A stretch of DNA of 34,604 nt from Gaiellales bacterium (GTDB lineage: Bacteria; Actinomycetota; Thermoleophilia; BMS3ABIN01). Position 1 is the stretch's first letter. Each line of letters begins with the position of its first letter. The notes beneath the pieces are model-generated. The model ran no database searches, was not told the origin of the DNA, and saw only the letters and a list, made by a program, of their open reading frames with translations. This document shows positions 24,801 through 32,937 of this stretch, one piece after another. A program made the position numbers and the translations under genes. The stretch is from the NCBI GenBank assembly GCA_003599855.1, contig QZKG01000015.1, forward strand, positions 1-34,604, given 5' to 3'.

Positions 24801-25520
24801 CTAGCCCAGAGCCAGCGAAGCCGCCAGCATGACCCCGAAGCCCGCCGTGAAGGAGAGCGGCACGCCGTAGTCGCCCCAGCCGTGCTCGTGCGCCACCGGC
24901 AGCAGGTCGCTGGTGGAGATGTAGAGGAAACTGCCGGCGGAGAGCCCGATGGCGAAGCCCAGCACCCCCGTGGAGACATCCGCGAACAGCAGCCCGATGG
25001 CGGCGCCGGCGATGGCGAGGACCCCCAGGGTCACCAGGGTGGCCCAGGCCCGGCCCCGGCTGTAGCCGCAGGCCAGCATGACCCCGGAGAAGGAGACCCC
25101 GCTGGGGAACCGGTGCGCCAGCACGGCGATGGCTACCACCGCCCCCAGCTCTGCCCCTACCTCGCTGCTCACGGCAATGGCGAAGCCGTCGAGGGCCGTG
25201 TGAAAGCCGATGCCGGCGATGGCGAAGAAGCCAAAGTGGTGCACCTCGCAGCCCTGCTCGCGGCATGAATGGACCATGGTCACCTTCTCGGAGATGTAGA
25301 GCAGGATGAAGCCCCCACTCACACCGATGGCCGCTGTGGTCCCGGCCAGTTCGAAACTCTCGGGCATCATCTCGTTGATGCCGGCCGAGAGCAGCACGCC
25401 GGCGGAGAAAGCGATGAGCAGCGAGAGGCCCCGCGCGCCCAGGTTGCGGCGCGCCAGGGGCAGTCCGCCGCCGGCGATGGTGAATATGGCTGCGAGTGTC
25501 GCGAATAATAATGCCGTCAT
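24801..25520 (-). CDS. ZIP family metal transporter
   Basis: 239 aa with about eight transmembrane segments and no long His loop. The ZIP signature helices are visible: GIGFHTALDGFAIAV (helix IV, metal-binding His and Asp) and VAIAVLAHRFPSGVSFSGVM (helix V; Arg-Phe where His-Glu-Ile is common). The substrate is probably zinc, iron or manganese; direction and metal cannot be read from sequence. The unusual AHRFPSG replaces the more usual AHEIPEG, so metal preference may differ. It is transcribed convergently to the glucosaminidase gene and separately from the upstream cluster. Confidence 0.85.
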   Translation of the reverse strand: MTALLFATLAAIFTIAGGGLPLARRNLGARGLSLLIAFSAGVLLSAGINEMMPESFELAGTTAAIGVSGGFILLYISEKVTMVHSCREQGCEVHHFGFFAIAGIGFHTALDGFAIAVSSEVGAELGAVVAIAVLAHRFPSGVSFSGVMLACGYSRGRAWATLVTLGVLAIAGAAIGLLFADVSTGVLGFAIGLSAGSFLYISTSDLLPVAHEHGWGDYGVPLSFTAGFGVMLAASLALG

Positions 25521-25556
25521 GGATGTACGTCTTTTGGACGGTGATCGGGTAGGGCG

Positions 25557-25564
25557 ATTCTACA
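25557..25564 (-). promoter_or_regulatory. Possible extended -10 element for the ZIP transporter
   Basis: On the minus strand TGTAGAAT (25564-25557) gives a TAGAAT hexamer directly preceded by TG, about 37 bp before the ZIP start. No clear -35 is present. The 153-bp gap 25521-25673 is noticeably AT-rich and shows no gene. Confidence 0.3.
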
Positions 25565-25673
25565 CAAAATACAACTTTCGGGGGATTCTTTTTTATTACC
25601 GTTCTGATAAATTGTTGATTAGGGAGTTACCCCCTTGGGGAGGCTGGCGGCTGTCCACATCCCTCTCCAGCCC

Positions 25674-26075
25674 TCACCCTTCTGTACATTGCACCAGCAA
25701 TCTGCGCGCCCGCGGGCCGTCGAACTCGCAGAAGTAGACCGCCTGCCAGGTCCCCAGCACCAGGCTGCCGCCTTCGACCAGGACCATCTCCGACGCCCCC
25801 AGCAGGGAAGCCTTGATATGCGCTGCCGAGTTGCCCTCCCTGTGGGCGTAGCCGTCGCTGTGGGGGATGACCTTGTCCAGCTCCATGATGACGTCCCGCG
25901 TGACCGCGGGGTCGGCGCCCTCGTTGATGGTGACCGCCGCCGTGGTGTGGGGCACGAACACCCGGCAGACGCCGTCACGCACGCCGCTTGCGGCCACCAC
26001 CGCCCGCACCTTCCCGGTGACGTCGACGAACTCGTCACGCCCGCCGGTGGATATCTTGAGCTCCACTATCGCCAT
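25674..26075 (-). CDS. yjbQ: YjbQ/UPF0047 family protein
   Basis: 133 aa, full length for UPF0047. Diagnostic parts are CRVFVPHTTAAVTINEGADP, DGYAHREGNSAAHIKASLLG and LVLGTWQAVYFCEFDGPRAR. Members show weak thiamine-phosphate synthase activity in vitro; the physiological role is unsettled. It is the last gene of a five-gene minus-strand cluster, 12 bp after the lipoprotein gene. Confidence 0.93.
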   Translation of the reverse strand: MAIVELKISTGGRDEFVDVTGKVRAVVAASGVRDGVCRVFVPHTTAAVTINEGADPAVTRDVIMELDKVIPHSDGYAHREGNSAAHIKASLLGASEMVLVEGGSLVLGTWQAVYFCEFDGPRARRLLVQCTEG

Positions 26076-26087
26076 GGGCTGTTCCCG

Positions 26088-26831
26088 TCATCCCTCCCTG
26101 AACTCGATCAGTTCGATGCGGCCCTCGCCGCCCTTGACCTTCTCTTCCAGGATGACGCCCACGCCGCGGGCGTAGAACTTGTGCTCGGCGATGCCGGGCT
26201 CAAGCGGGGTCCATTCCTCGGTCTGCAGGCAACCGGTGTAAGCGCCCAGGGCCAGCTCGACCGTCTCGTCGAGGCTCAGCACCTTGGCCATGTCCTCGGC
26301 CTCGCCCCTGTAATATTCCTGATGGTAGGTCTCCCCGATCACCGGGTCGGCCTGCATGACGATACCCGGCAGGGCGCCGTCGACGCCCGCCTCCCAGGAG
26401 CCGGCGGCGCTGACGACCTCGCCGTTCTCCAGCTCTTTGGAGTCCTCGCCGAAATACCAGACGTTGCCGTCCCTGTCCTGGGCGAACCAGTCCAGGGTGT
26501 CCTCCACCAACTCCCCGTCGATGCGCACCTGGTCACGAACGACCACGCAGGTGACGCCCATCACTTCCCTGGTCTCGCCGGTGACCGTCACCTCGATCCT
26601 CTCCGTACCCTCGTCGGTCTCGCCCTCGTATATCCAGGTCGTCCCGGGCCTGTATGGCAGGTAGGGGTTGTCGACCCCGGCGACGAAGTCAGCCGGGTCT
26701 ATCTCCACGCTGTAGGGTTCCTCGCCGGCGCCCACGTCGCCCCTGGTGTCGGCGGCCTCCTCCTCGCCGCAGCCCGCCGCCAGCGCCGTCAGCAGCAGCG
26801 CCAGGGTGAGAATCATTGCCAGCCTTTTCAT
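26088..26831 (-). CDS. Lipoprotein of unknown function
   Basis: 247 aa from ATG 26829-26831, chosen because GGGAGG lies 6 nt upstream; the open frame begins slightly earlier. The signal MKRLAMILTLALLLTALAAG ends at Cys21, a classical lipobox, followed by an acidic linker. The body has PYLPYRPGTTWIYEGET and VTCVVVRDQVRIDGELVEDTLDWFAQD, with the GNVWYFGEDS stretch; such WFAQDxxGNVWYFGE proteins are recurrent secreted beta-rich proteins in actinobacteria and other phyla. No enzyme motif is recognised. It lies between PAP2 and yjbQ in one probable transcript. Confidence 0.8.
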   Translation of the reverse strand: MKRLAMILTLALLLTALAAGCGEEEAADTRGDVGAGEEPYSVEIDPADFVAGVDNPYLPYRPGTTWIYEGETDEGTERIEVTVTGETREVMGVTCVVVRDQVRIDGELVEDTLDWFAQDRDGNVWYFGEDSKELENGEVVSAAGSWEAGVDGALPGIVMQADPVIGETYHQEYYRGEAEDMAKVLSLDETVELALGAYTGCLQTEEWTPLEPGIAEHKFYARGVGVILEEKVKGGEGRIELIEFREG

Positions 26832-26882
26832 TGGTTGCCTCCCGGTCGAAAGGATCTTGTCCATCGGAGCCGTTGCCGGCTG

Positions 26883-27458
26883 TCAGCCCAGCACCCAGCC
26901 GGCCAGCAGCAGCCACCAGATGAGACTGCAGGCGAACCCTGTGGCCATCCCCGCGATGACGTCCGAGGGGTAATGGATGCCCAGGTATACGCGGGTCCAG
27001 GACATCACGAACGCCAGCAGGTAGAAGACCGGCGCCAGCGCCGAGTAATAGAAGGTCATGGCCGCCGCCGCCGCGAACGACATGGCTGCGTGGGACGAGG
27101 GGAACGAGGGGCTGGAGGGCACCCGCACCAGCGGTGCCAGCCGCGGGTCGTCCGACACGGGCCGCTGGCGCCCCACGATCAGCTTGACGATGAAGTTGAC
27201 CAGCAGGGTGGGGTAGACGAACATCAGGGTGACGATGAACATGCCCCGCCCTGAACCGGCGCCGGCGATCCAGGCCGCCGCCGCCAGCCCCACCCAGAAA
27301 AGGCCGTAATTGCCGGCCCGGGAATACCACTTGAGCAGTGTTTCCAGCAGCCGGGGATGGCCTTTCGTGCGCAGGGCGATAAAAAGCCGGCTATCCCAGG
27401 GCGAGGGCACCAGGGGATCCCGGGCGGCTCCGGCCGCGGTCTTGTCGTCAGGCTCCAT
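26883..27458 (-). CDS. PAP2 family membrane phosphatase
   Basis: 191 aa from ATG 27456-27458. The three phosphatidic-acid-phosphatase motifs are complete: KLIVGRQRP, PSFPSSHA and SWTRVYLGIHYPSD. These lie among about five transmembrane helices, with the active site on the outer face. Likely substrates are lipid phosphates such as undecaprenyl pyrophosphate or phosphatidic acid. Its start overlaps the end of the DUF3343 gene by 11 bp, so it is co-translated. An open frame upstream to 27620 is the DUF3343 gene read in another frame. Confidence 0.92.
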   Translation of the reverse strand: MEPDDKTAAGAARDPLVPSPWDSRLFIALRTKGHPRLLETLLKWYSRAGNYGLFWVGLAAAAWIAGAGSGRGMFIVTLMFVYPTLLVNFIVKLIVGRQRPVSDDPRLAPLVRVPSSPSFPSSHAAMSFAAAAAMTFYYSALAPVFYLLAFVMSWTRVYLGIHYPSDVIAGMATGFACSLIWWLLLAGWVLG

Positions 27459-27708
27459 CCTGTCCGTCCCTTCGGTAGGTTTCGAACGCAATACCTGCAT
27501 TCTGCAAAAGCCCGGTGATGCCTGCCTCGTCGCCGGCGTCAACCTCCACCGCCAGGCCGCAGAGGCCGTCCGCCGTCCCCGGCGGCCGCTCCACGATGTC
27601 GCACCAGCAGCCACCTTCAAGGATCACCGCCTCGCCGGCCAGGGCATCGTGGGTCGAGCCGAACAGCAGGACCAGTCCTCCCTTTGTCTCTTCGCTGCCG
27701 CCGGACAC
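27448..27708 (-). CDS. DUF3343 small protein
   Basis: 86 aa from GTG 27706-27708, with AAGGA 8 nt upstream. It matches DUF3343, described as a putative sulphur/selenium carrier-like family: GGLVLLFGSTHDALAGEAVI (where family members have a LF-HxT-DA-AE pattern), and the Cys of DGLCGLAVEV in the usual place. The family's Pro-Arg motif is changed to ERPPGTAD. It lies between the SAM hydrolase and PAP2 genes. Function in this setting is unknown. Confidence 0.8.
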   Translation of the reverse strand: MSGGSEETKGGLVLLFGSTHDALAGEAVILEGGCWCDIVERPPGTADGLCGLAVEVDAGDEAGITGLLQNAGIAFETYRRDGQDGA

Positions 27709-27720
27709 GATCAGAGTCCT

Positions 27721-28533
27721 TCAGGCCGGACGCAGGTTGATCTGGTCGCCCTGCCTGACCTGGAAGATATGGGCCGCATTGCCCTGGTTCATCGCGAAGG
27801 TGATCCGCTGGTAAGAGTCTTCGTAGAGCAGCAGGCTCTCCGGCTCCACATCGGCGAAGGCGAAGACGAAGGGAACCCTCCAGGTCTCGTCGTTGTAAGT
27901 CACCTCGAGCTCGTGGCCGCGCCGGATGCCGGCGCCCTCCAGTTCGTCGGAGGTGAGGCATAGCTGGATGTTGCCGAATGAGTCGATATAAACGACGGTG
28001 GCGGTGACGCTTTCTGCCTCCAGCACCGGCGCTGGCAGTTCTATCTGCGCGAGCTCGCCCACCGGCACGTGCTGGCCGAGCTTGTCGATGGGGACGCCGT
28101 TGCAGAGGTGGGCGGCCGCCGGGGAGAACAGGTCGCGGCCCTCGAACGTCTTGCAAACCCGGGGCAGGCTGTAGCTGGAACAAGTGAGTTCCACCGCATC
28201 CTCGACGCCTCCCAGCCTGGCGGCGGCGAGGGACAGCAGGCCGTTGTCCGGACCGACCAGATACCGGTCCTGGGCCGTCCTGAGAGCCAGGGGCCTGCGG
28301 TCGACGCCCACACCCGGATCCACCACCGCCAGGATGACCCCCGGGGGCATGTAGGGCAGCGTCTGTTCCAGCACCAGGGCCCCCTGGAGTATGTCGTGGG
28401 CCTTGATGCCGTGGGTGATGTCGAGGATCTCCACATCCGGCGCGATCGTCTTGATGACGCCGTGGCAGGTGCCGACGAAATCGTCGGTGAGCCCGAAGTC
28501 GCTCAGGAATGTGATGAACTGCTTTCCGGTCAT
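27721..28533 (-). CDS. SAM hydrolase (DUF62; SAM hydroxide adenosyltransferase)
   Basis: 270 aa. It matches the fluorinase/chlorinase-fold DUF62 family, whose ordinary members split S-adenosylmethionine into adenosine and methionine using water. Visible signatures are FLSDFGLTDDFVG, LDITHGI, GVILAVVDPGVG followed by RRPLAL, LVGPDNGLL, and YIDSFGNIQLCL in the C-terminal beta-barrel. Halogenases of this fold are much rarer, and hydrolase is the sensible default. It heads a five-gene cluster. Upstream, the 28534-28799 divergent region holds no gene I can support. Confidence 0.92.
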   Translation of the reverse strand: MTGKQFITFLSDFGLTDDFVGTCHGVIKTIAPDVEILDITHGIKAHDILQGALVLEQTLPYMPPGVILAVVDPGVGVDRRPLALRTAQDRYLVGPDNGLLSLAAARLGGVEDAVELTCSSYSLPRVCKTFEGRDLFSPAAAHLCNGVPIDKLGQHVPVGELAQIELPAPVLEAESVTATVVYIDSFGNIQLCLTSDELEGAGIRRGHELEVTYNDETWRVPFVFAFADVEPESLLLYEDSYQRITFAMNQGNAAHIFQVRQGDQINLRPA

Positions 28534-28799
28534 TTCTCACCCGTCTCTCGACGACTTTCGCTTCGCTGGCGCGCCGGACGCCTGCGCCGTAAGTATATAT
28601 CAGAGCCTACAGCGGCGCTTGCCCGGCGCCGGCGCATTACCTACCTACCCGTTTCACGACTTTTCAATTCCAGGCCACCAGAAAATGACAACAAAGGTCG
28701 AATGGCTTATCATAAAGATGATCCGGGTTTACGGGCCCTGATGCCGGGAGGCGCCCCTCCGCCCCCGGCCCGGAAAGGCTACTCCGGTTAGCTGACAGT

Positions 28800-31619
28800 A
28801 TGGAAAGGCTGATTCTCGAAACAAAACTCAGGCCGCCTGACTGCGAACGGATGTTCGAGCGCGAGCGGTTGTTCCGTTCAGCTGACAGCAACGGCGGGAT
28901 GCGCCTGCTCAGCGTCGACGCCGACGCTGGATATGGCAAGACCGTTCTGCTGGCGCAACTGCAGCAGAGGGTCACCGAGCCCTGTGTCTGGTACCGGCTG
29001 GACAAGAGCGACCGCGACGTCAACTTCCTGCTGCTGCACCTCATCAGGGGGGTCAGCAACCAGGCGCCGGACTTCGATTCCTGGGTGGAAGGCTTCTTCC
29101 GCGGGGGCCGGGCCAGCGAGATCGAGCCGTCAGCGCTGCTGGAATCCTTCCTGGCGGAGTTCGAGCAAAGGGTGTCGCGCCCCTTCAGTTTTTTCCTGGA
29201 TGATTTCCACCTGATCGAAACATCCGCGGCCGCCGTCGACGCTGTCCGCGCCATGATCGGGAAGATGCCCGCAGGCGTCAGCTTCTACGTCGCCGGCCGC
29301 ACCCGCCCGCCCCTGGGTCTCTCGCGGCTCAGGACGGTGGGGGAAGTGCGCGAGATATCCGCGGACGAGCTGCGGTTCACCCAGGACGAGGTCAACGATT
29401 ATTTCTCCGGCGAGTTGCCGGACGGCATCGGTTTCGGCGAGTTCGAGCGACTGGTGGAAGGAGCCAGGGGCTGGCCGGCGGCCCTGGCCCTGATACGCAA
29501 CCAGGTCCAGCGGGACAAGAGGACCGGGCGGTCGGACCTCACCCTGGCGGTCTTCCGCGACATCAATGAATACCTGGCTGAGGAGGTCTGGGCCCACCTC
29601 GACGAGGAACTGAAGGACATGCTCATGAACAATTCCCTGGTGGAGGTGATCGACCCGGACGTCTGGGACCAGGCCGGCTCCGGGCCGGAGGGCACAGAGG
29701 TGCTCAGGTTGCTGGATGAGGCGGCACAGCGGAACATCCTGGTGCAGCGAGACGGGTTCGGCAACCAGTACCGGATACATCCCCTCTTCCGCGGGTTCCT
29801 GGTGGAGCGGCTCAAGGCCTCCATCGGCATCGTCGGCATCCGCGAGCGGCACCGGGGATACGCGGAGCACTTCAGTCGCAAGGGGATGCCGGAAGCCGCC
29901 GTCCACCACCTCATCGAGGCCGGCATGCACGATGAGCTGGCGGCAGTCGTGGAGGAGATCGGCAGCAAGGTGCTGGAATCGGGCCGGGTCCGCACCCTGG
30001 CTTACTGGCTCGGCCACATCCCCGACCGGATACTGGAGCAGCGTCCCTGGCTCTGCTATTTCAAGTCGCGCGTCCTGGACCCCGACAAGGAACAGGCTGC
30101 CGCCGACCGCCTGCTGGCGCTGGCCGGGGCCGGATTCGAGAAGGCCGGAGACCGGAGGGGCATGTACCTGAACGCGTATGCCGTCAACAGTTCCAGGCTT
30201 TATACCAACCGGCATGAAGAAGCGATCGGGGCCGCCATCGAGATGGTGGAGCTGGCGGACGACCCTGGCGAAAAGGTGTTCGCGCTCAACCGGCTGGCGC
30301 TCAGCAACATGCTGGTGGGCCGCCCTCATGAGGCGATGAACCTCTGGGGCGAGGCGCGCGAGCTTTGCGACGAAGGGGACGACTCCTGCCGCCGGCAGAT
30401 CGATACCTCGATGGTCTCCGCCAAGTTCTATCTGGGCGACTACGACGGCATCCTCAAGCTGTCTGGCGGCCTGCTGCAGCGGCTGGGCCACGTGACGCCG
30501 GTGCTGTCGCGCTTCGTCGTCCTGGGCTTCCGCGCCGTCGCCCTCATCGAATCGATGCAGTATGAAGAGGCAGCCAGCCTGCTGGGCCGGTTCGGGGAGA
30601 TGCTGGGTGCGGAGTACCGTGAGGGGGAGCGTTACGTGGAGGCCCTCCAGGCCCGCGTGATGCTCTACCGGGACCAGTCCCGCGAGGGGCGCAGGAAGAT
30701 CCGCGAGATTGTCGACGACTGCGACAACCTGTTCCTCCTCGGTCCGGAGAACCCGCTGGTCTTCATCGGCAACTACGAGAGGCACCTGGGGAACCATGAC
30801 AAGGCCCTGGCCTACCACCGGGAGGCGCTTGAGCTCTGCAGCGAGAACGCCTTCTACCCGGCTGCCTCCTGCCTGGTAAACATCGGCGCCGACAGGATGA
30901 GGCTCGGCGAGGCAGGGTCCATGGCCGGCGAGGACGAGCTGGCGGCAGCCGAGGCCCTGGCGTTGAGGACACGGGCGAACTTCATCCTCGCCCAGGTGAG
31001 TTTCCACCGGGCCTGGCGAGCTTTCGCCCAGGGGGACGAGACGCTGGCGCTCAGGGAGGCGGGGCGGACGCTCTCCGAGGCTGCGCGCTATCGTTACGAT
31101 CATTTCATCGCCCGCGAGGGGCGCATCAGCCTGGGTTTGCTGGCATTCGCCTACGCTCATGGGATCGAGCGCGATTACCTGACCGGCATCTTCAGGCAAA
31201 TCGGCAGCAGATCCCTCTCGGCGCTGGCGCCCATGCTGCATTCGGAGGATATGGGCACGAGGAAGGACGTCATCATGACCATGGCGGCGGCGGGGGGGCT
31301 CTCGGCGGTGCCGCGGGTCCAGAGGATGCTGGGTGACGGGAGCCCTGCCGTGCGGGCCGCCGCCCGCAGGGCGATCAACGTGGTCAGGGAGGGCTGCGCC
31401 CGGCCGGAGGATATCCTTTCGCGGCGCGAGCTGGAGGTGCTGGAGATGATAGCCGAGGGCGCCAGCAACCTCGAGATAGCCGCGCGGATGGTGGTCACGG
31501 AGTCGACGGTGAAATCCCACGTCTCCAGCATCTTCCGCAAGCTTTCGGTCAGCTCCAGGGTGCAGGCAGCCATGTATTTCAACCAGCGCGTCCCGCAAGC
31601 CGGAGAGGCCGAGGGCTGA
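28800..31619 (+). CDS. MalT-like LuxR-family ATP-dependent transcription regulator
   Basis: 939 aa. N-terminal STAND-type ATPase: Walker A ADAGYGKT (about 41-48) and Walker B FSFFLDDFHLI (about 130-140), then winged-helix and arm segments. Residues about 380-800 are TPR-like helical repeats that would bind an inducer. About 810-865 looks like one or two HEAT-type helical pairs (VPRVQRMLGDGSPAVRAAAR). The C-terminal LuxR helix-turn-helix (about 870-930) reads LSRRELEVLEMIAEGASNLE and STVKSHVSSIFRKL. No ribosome binding site is evident at the ATG. It sits alone between the SAM hydrolase cluster and rpsF; the target genes are unknown. Confidence 0.9.
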   Translation: MERLILETKLRPPDCERMFERERLFRSADSNGGMRLLSVDADAGYGKTVLLAQLQQRVTEPCVWYRLDKSDRDVNFLLLHLIRGVSNQAPDFDSWVEGFFRGGRASEIEPSALLESFLAEFEQRVSRPFSFFLDDFHLIETSAAAVDAVRAMIGKMPAGVSFYVAGRTRPPLGLSRLRTVGEVREISADELRFTQDEVNDYFSGELPDGIGFGEFERLVEGARGWPAALALIRNQVQRDKRTGRSDLTLAVFRDINEYLAEEVWAHLDEELKDMLMNNSLVEVIDPDVWDQAGSGPEGTEVLRLLDEAAQRNILVQRDGFGNQYRIHPLFRGFLVERLKASIGIVGIRERHRGYAEHFSRKGMPEAAVHHLIEAGMHDELAAVVEEIGSKVLESGRVRTLAYWLGHIPDRILEQRPWLCYFKSRVLDPDKEQAAADRLLALAGAGFEKAGDRRGMYLNAYAVNSSRLYTNRHEEAIGAAIEMVELADDPGEKVFALNRLALSNMLVGRPHEAMNLWGEARELCDEGDDSCRRQIDTSMVSAKFYLGDYDGILKLSGGLLQRLGHVTPVLSRFVVLGFRAVALIESMQYEEAASLLGRFGEMLGAEYREGERYVEALQARVMLYRDQSREGRRKIREIVDDCDNLFLLGPENPLVFIGNYERHLGNHDKALAYHREALELCSENAFYPAASCLVNIGADRMRLGEAGSMAGEDELAAAEALALRTRANFILAQVSFHRAWRAFAQGDETLALREAGRTLSEAARYRYDHFIAREGRISLGLLAFAYAHGIERDYLTGIFRQIGSRSLSALAPMLHSEDMGTRKDVIMTMAAAGGLSAVPRVQRMLGDGSPAVRAAARRAINVVREGCARPEDILSRRELEVLEMIAEGASNLEIAARMVVTESTVKSHVSSIFRKLSVSSRVQAAMYFNQRVPQAGEAEG

Positions 31620-31684
31620 CCGCGGCGCCGCGGCCCCTGCCGGGCGCGCCGCCGGCTGAAGGATTCTTTCCGTCCGGCGCATCT

Positions 31685-31692
31685 GCTATACT
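31685..31692 (+). promoter_or_regulatory. Extended -10 promoter for the rpsF operon
   Basis: TATACT (31687-31692) is preceded by TG with one base between (TGCTATACT), a strong extended -10. No good -35 is seen; 31664-31669 (TTCTTT) is at the right distance. Transcription would begin near 31699, just ahead of the foldable leader. Confidence 0.5.
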
Positions 31693-31710
31693 CTAGCCTT
31701 CCCACACAAT

Positions 31711-31752
31711 TGAAGACTCCTGCTCCATGTTAACGCGCATGGGGCCGCTTTA
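31711..31752 (+). promoter_or_regulatory. Candidate S6:S18-binding leader (rpsF autoregulation motif)
   Basis: A 7-bp upper stem pairs CTCCATG (31723-31729) with CATGGGG (31738-31744) around an 8-nt loop. A CCG (31745-31747) follows at its 3' foot, opposite seven unpaired bases. A weaker lower stem pairs TGAAG (31711-31715) with CTTTA (31748-31752). Two stems with a CCG on the 3' side of the internal loop is the known S6:S18 leader design, mimicking their 16S rRNA site. It lies right before rpsF. The fold was made by eye. Confidence 0.5.
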
Positions 31753-31763
31753 GACCGAAGGAG

Positions 31764-32078
31764 GTGAGTACCACGAGTAACTACGAGATCATGCTTATGC
31801 TGCATCCGGAAGCCGAGGCCGCGCGCCAGGCGGAGATTCTGGATCGCATCAAATCCATCGCCGCCGAAGGCAACGGCTCAGTCGAGAGCGTCGACGAATG
31901 GGGCAAGAAACGCCTCGCTTACGAGATCAACCACATCAACGACGCTTTCTACTATGTCATCACTCTCACCGCCACTCCGGATACGCTCGATGAGATCACG
32001 CGCATCCTCAGCATTACCGACGAGGTGATCCGCTTCATGCCGGTGAGCCTGAAAGAGAAAGTAGCCAGTGAGAGTTAA
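31764..32078 (+). CDS. rpsF: Ribosomal protein bS6
   Basis: 104 aa if read from GTG 31764. SNYEIMLMLHPEAEAARQAE and EWGKKRLAYEINHINDAFYY are typical of bS6, and the protein ends VSLKEKVASES. The start is doubtful: the strong AAGGAGG (31758-31764) includes the first G of that GTG, leaving no spacing. At the ideal distance of 8 nt lies an in-frame ACG (31773), which would give the family-like N-terminus (M)SNYE. The next ATG, at 31791, would cut into the first beta strand. It is the first gene of the ribosomal/replication operon, 12 bp before ssb. Confidence 0.93.
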   Translation: MSTTSNYEIMLMLHPEAEAARQAEILDRIKSIAAEGNGSVESVDEWGKKRLAYEINHINDAFYYVITLTATPDTLDEITRILSITDEVIRFMPVSLKEKVASES

Positions 32079-32090
32079 AGGAGACGAACC

Positions 32091-32534
32091 ATGGCCAGCA
32101 TCAACCGGGTAGTACTGGTAGGGAACCTGACCCGCGACCCCGAACTGAGGCACACCCCCAGCGGCACCGCCCTCTGCAAGCTGGGCGTCGCGGTGAACGA
32201 CCGTATCAAGCAGGGCGACGAGTGGGTGGAAAAGGCCAACTTCTTCGATGTCACCGTCTGGGGGGCCCAGGCGGAGAGTTGCAGCCGATACCTGGCCAAG
32301 GGGCGCCAGGTCGCCATCGACGGCCGGCTCGACCACCAGACCTGGGAGAAGGACGGACAGAAACGCTCCAAGGTGGAGATCATCGCCCAGAACGTCCAGT
32401 TCCTCGGCGGCCGGCAGGAAGGGTCCGGAGGGGGCGAAGCCGCGGTAGGGGCGGGAGCGCCTTCGGGGCTGACGCCCGACACATCGGACTTCGAAGCGCC
32501 AGACAGCGGGGGCGACGACGACATACCGTTCTAG
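32091..32534 (+). CDS. ssb: Single-stranded DNA-binding protein
   Basis: 147 aa. The OB fold (about 1-105) begins MASINRVVLVGNLTRDPELR and contains FFDVTVWGAQAESCSRYLAKG, VAIDGRL and NVQFLGG. A Gly/Ala-rich linker follows, and the acidic tip DDDIPF is the docking site for replication and repair proteins. The ATG is preceded by AAAGGAGA. The rpsF-ssb-rpsR order is the common one in Gram-positive lineages. Confidence 0.97.
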   Translation: MASINRVVLVGNLTRDPELRHTPSGTALCKLGVAVNDRIKQGDEWVEKANFFDVTVWGAQAESCSRYLAKGRQVAIDGRLDHQTWEKDGQKRSKVEIIAQNVQFLGGRQEGSGGGEAAVGAGAPSGLTPDTSDFEAPDSGGDDDIPF

Positions 32535-32638
32535 CGGACGTCCTGGGCGGACGCCCGGGCCAGCCGAGCGACCACTGCTGACGCAGGCGCGGACAGGCGT
32601 CCGAAGATAGCAAACACGAAAAAGACAGGAAGGGACAA

Positions 32639-32905
32639 ATGGCACCAAAACCAGCAAGGAAGGGCAAACGCCCGTCATGGCGGTCCGGGGCAGGGTCGCA
32701 GCGGCGGCGCTATTGCTACTTCTGCAAGGAGAAGGTAGTCGAGATCGACTACAAGAACTATAACCAGCTCAAGCGCTACGTCTCCGACCGCGGCAAGATC
32801 CGTTCGCGCCGCGTCACCGGGACGTGCCGCCGGCACCAGAACCAGCTGTCAACGGCCATCAAGCGCGCTCGTGAGATGGCGCTCTTGCCGTACGTAGCCA
32901 GGTAG
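32639..32905 (+). CDS. rpsR: Ribosomal protein bS18
   Basis: 88 aa. The basic N-terminal tail leads to [40 protein letters not shown] and [20 protein letters not shown], the bS18 core. The cysteines (CYFC and GTC) suggest the zinc-binding form. A GGAAGGG ribosome binding site precedes the ATG. About 100 bp without a gene separates it from ssb. bS18 pairs with bS6 on the 30S platform and probably binds the leader before rpsF. Confidence 0.97.
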   Translation: MAPKPARKGKRPSWRSGAGSQRRRYCYFCKEKVVEIDYKNYNQLKRYVSDRGKIRSRRVTGTCRRHQNQLSTAIKRAREMALLPYVAR

Positions 32906-32937
32906 CCGTAAGGCTGGTCCGGACGGGTACCGGATAA

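Noticed and set aside
25635..27254. 539-codon plus-strand open frame over yjbQ, the lipoprotein and PAP2
   Set aside because: Shadow of three well-supported minus-strand genes; low-complexity sequence without domains.
27721..28533. Fluorinase or chlorinase activity
   Set aside because: Same fold, but ordinary DUF62 hydrolases are far more common, and no halogenation genes are nearby.
29130..31682. 850-codon open frame antisense to the LuxR regulator
   Set aside because: GC-rich codons of the real gene leave the opposite strand free of stops; the product shows no recognisable domain, while the plus-strand protein is clearly real.
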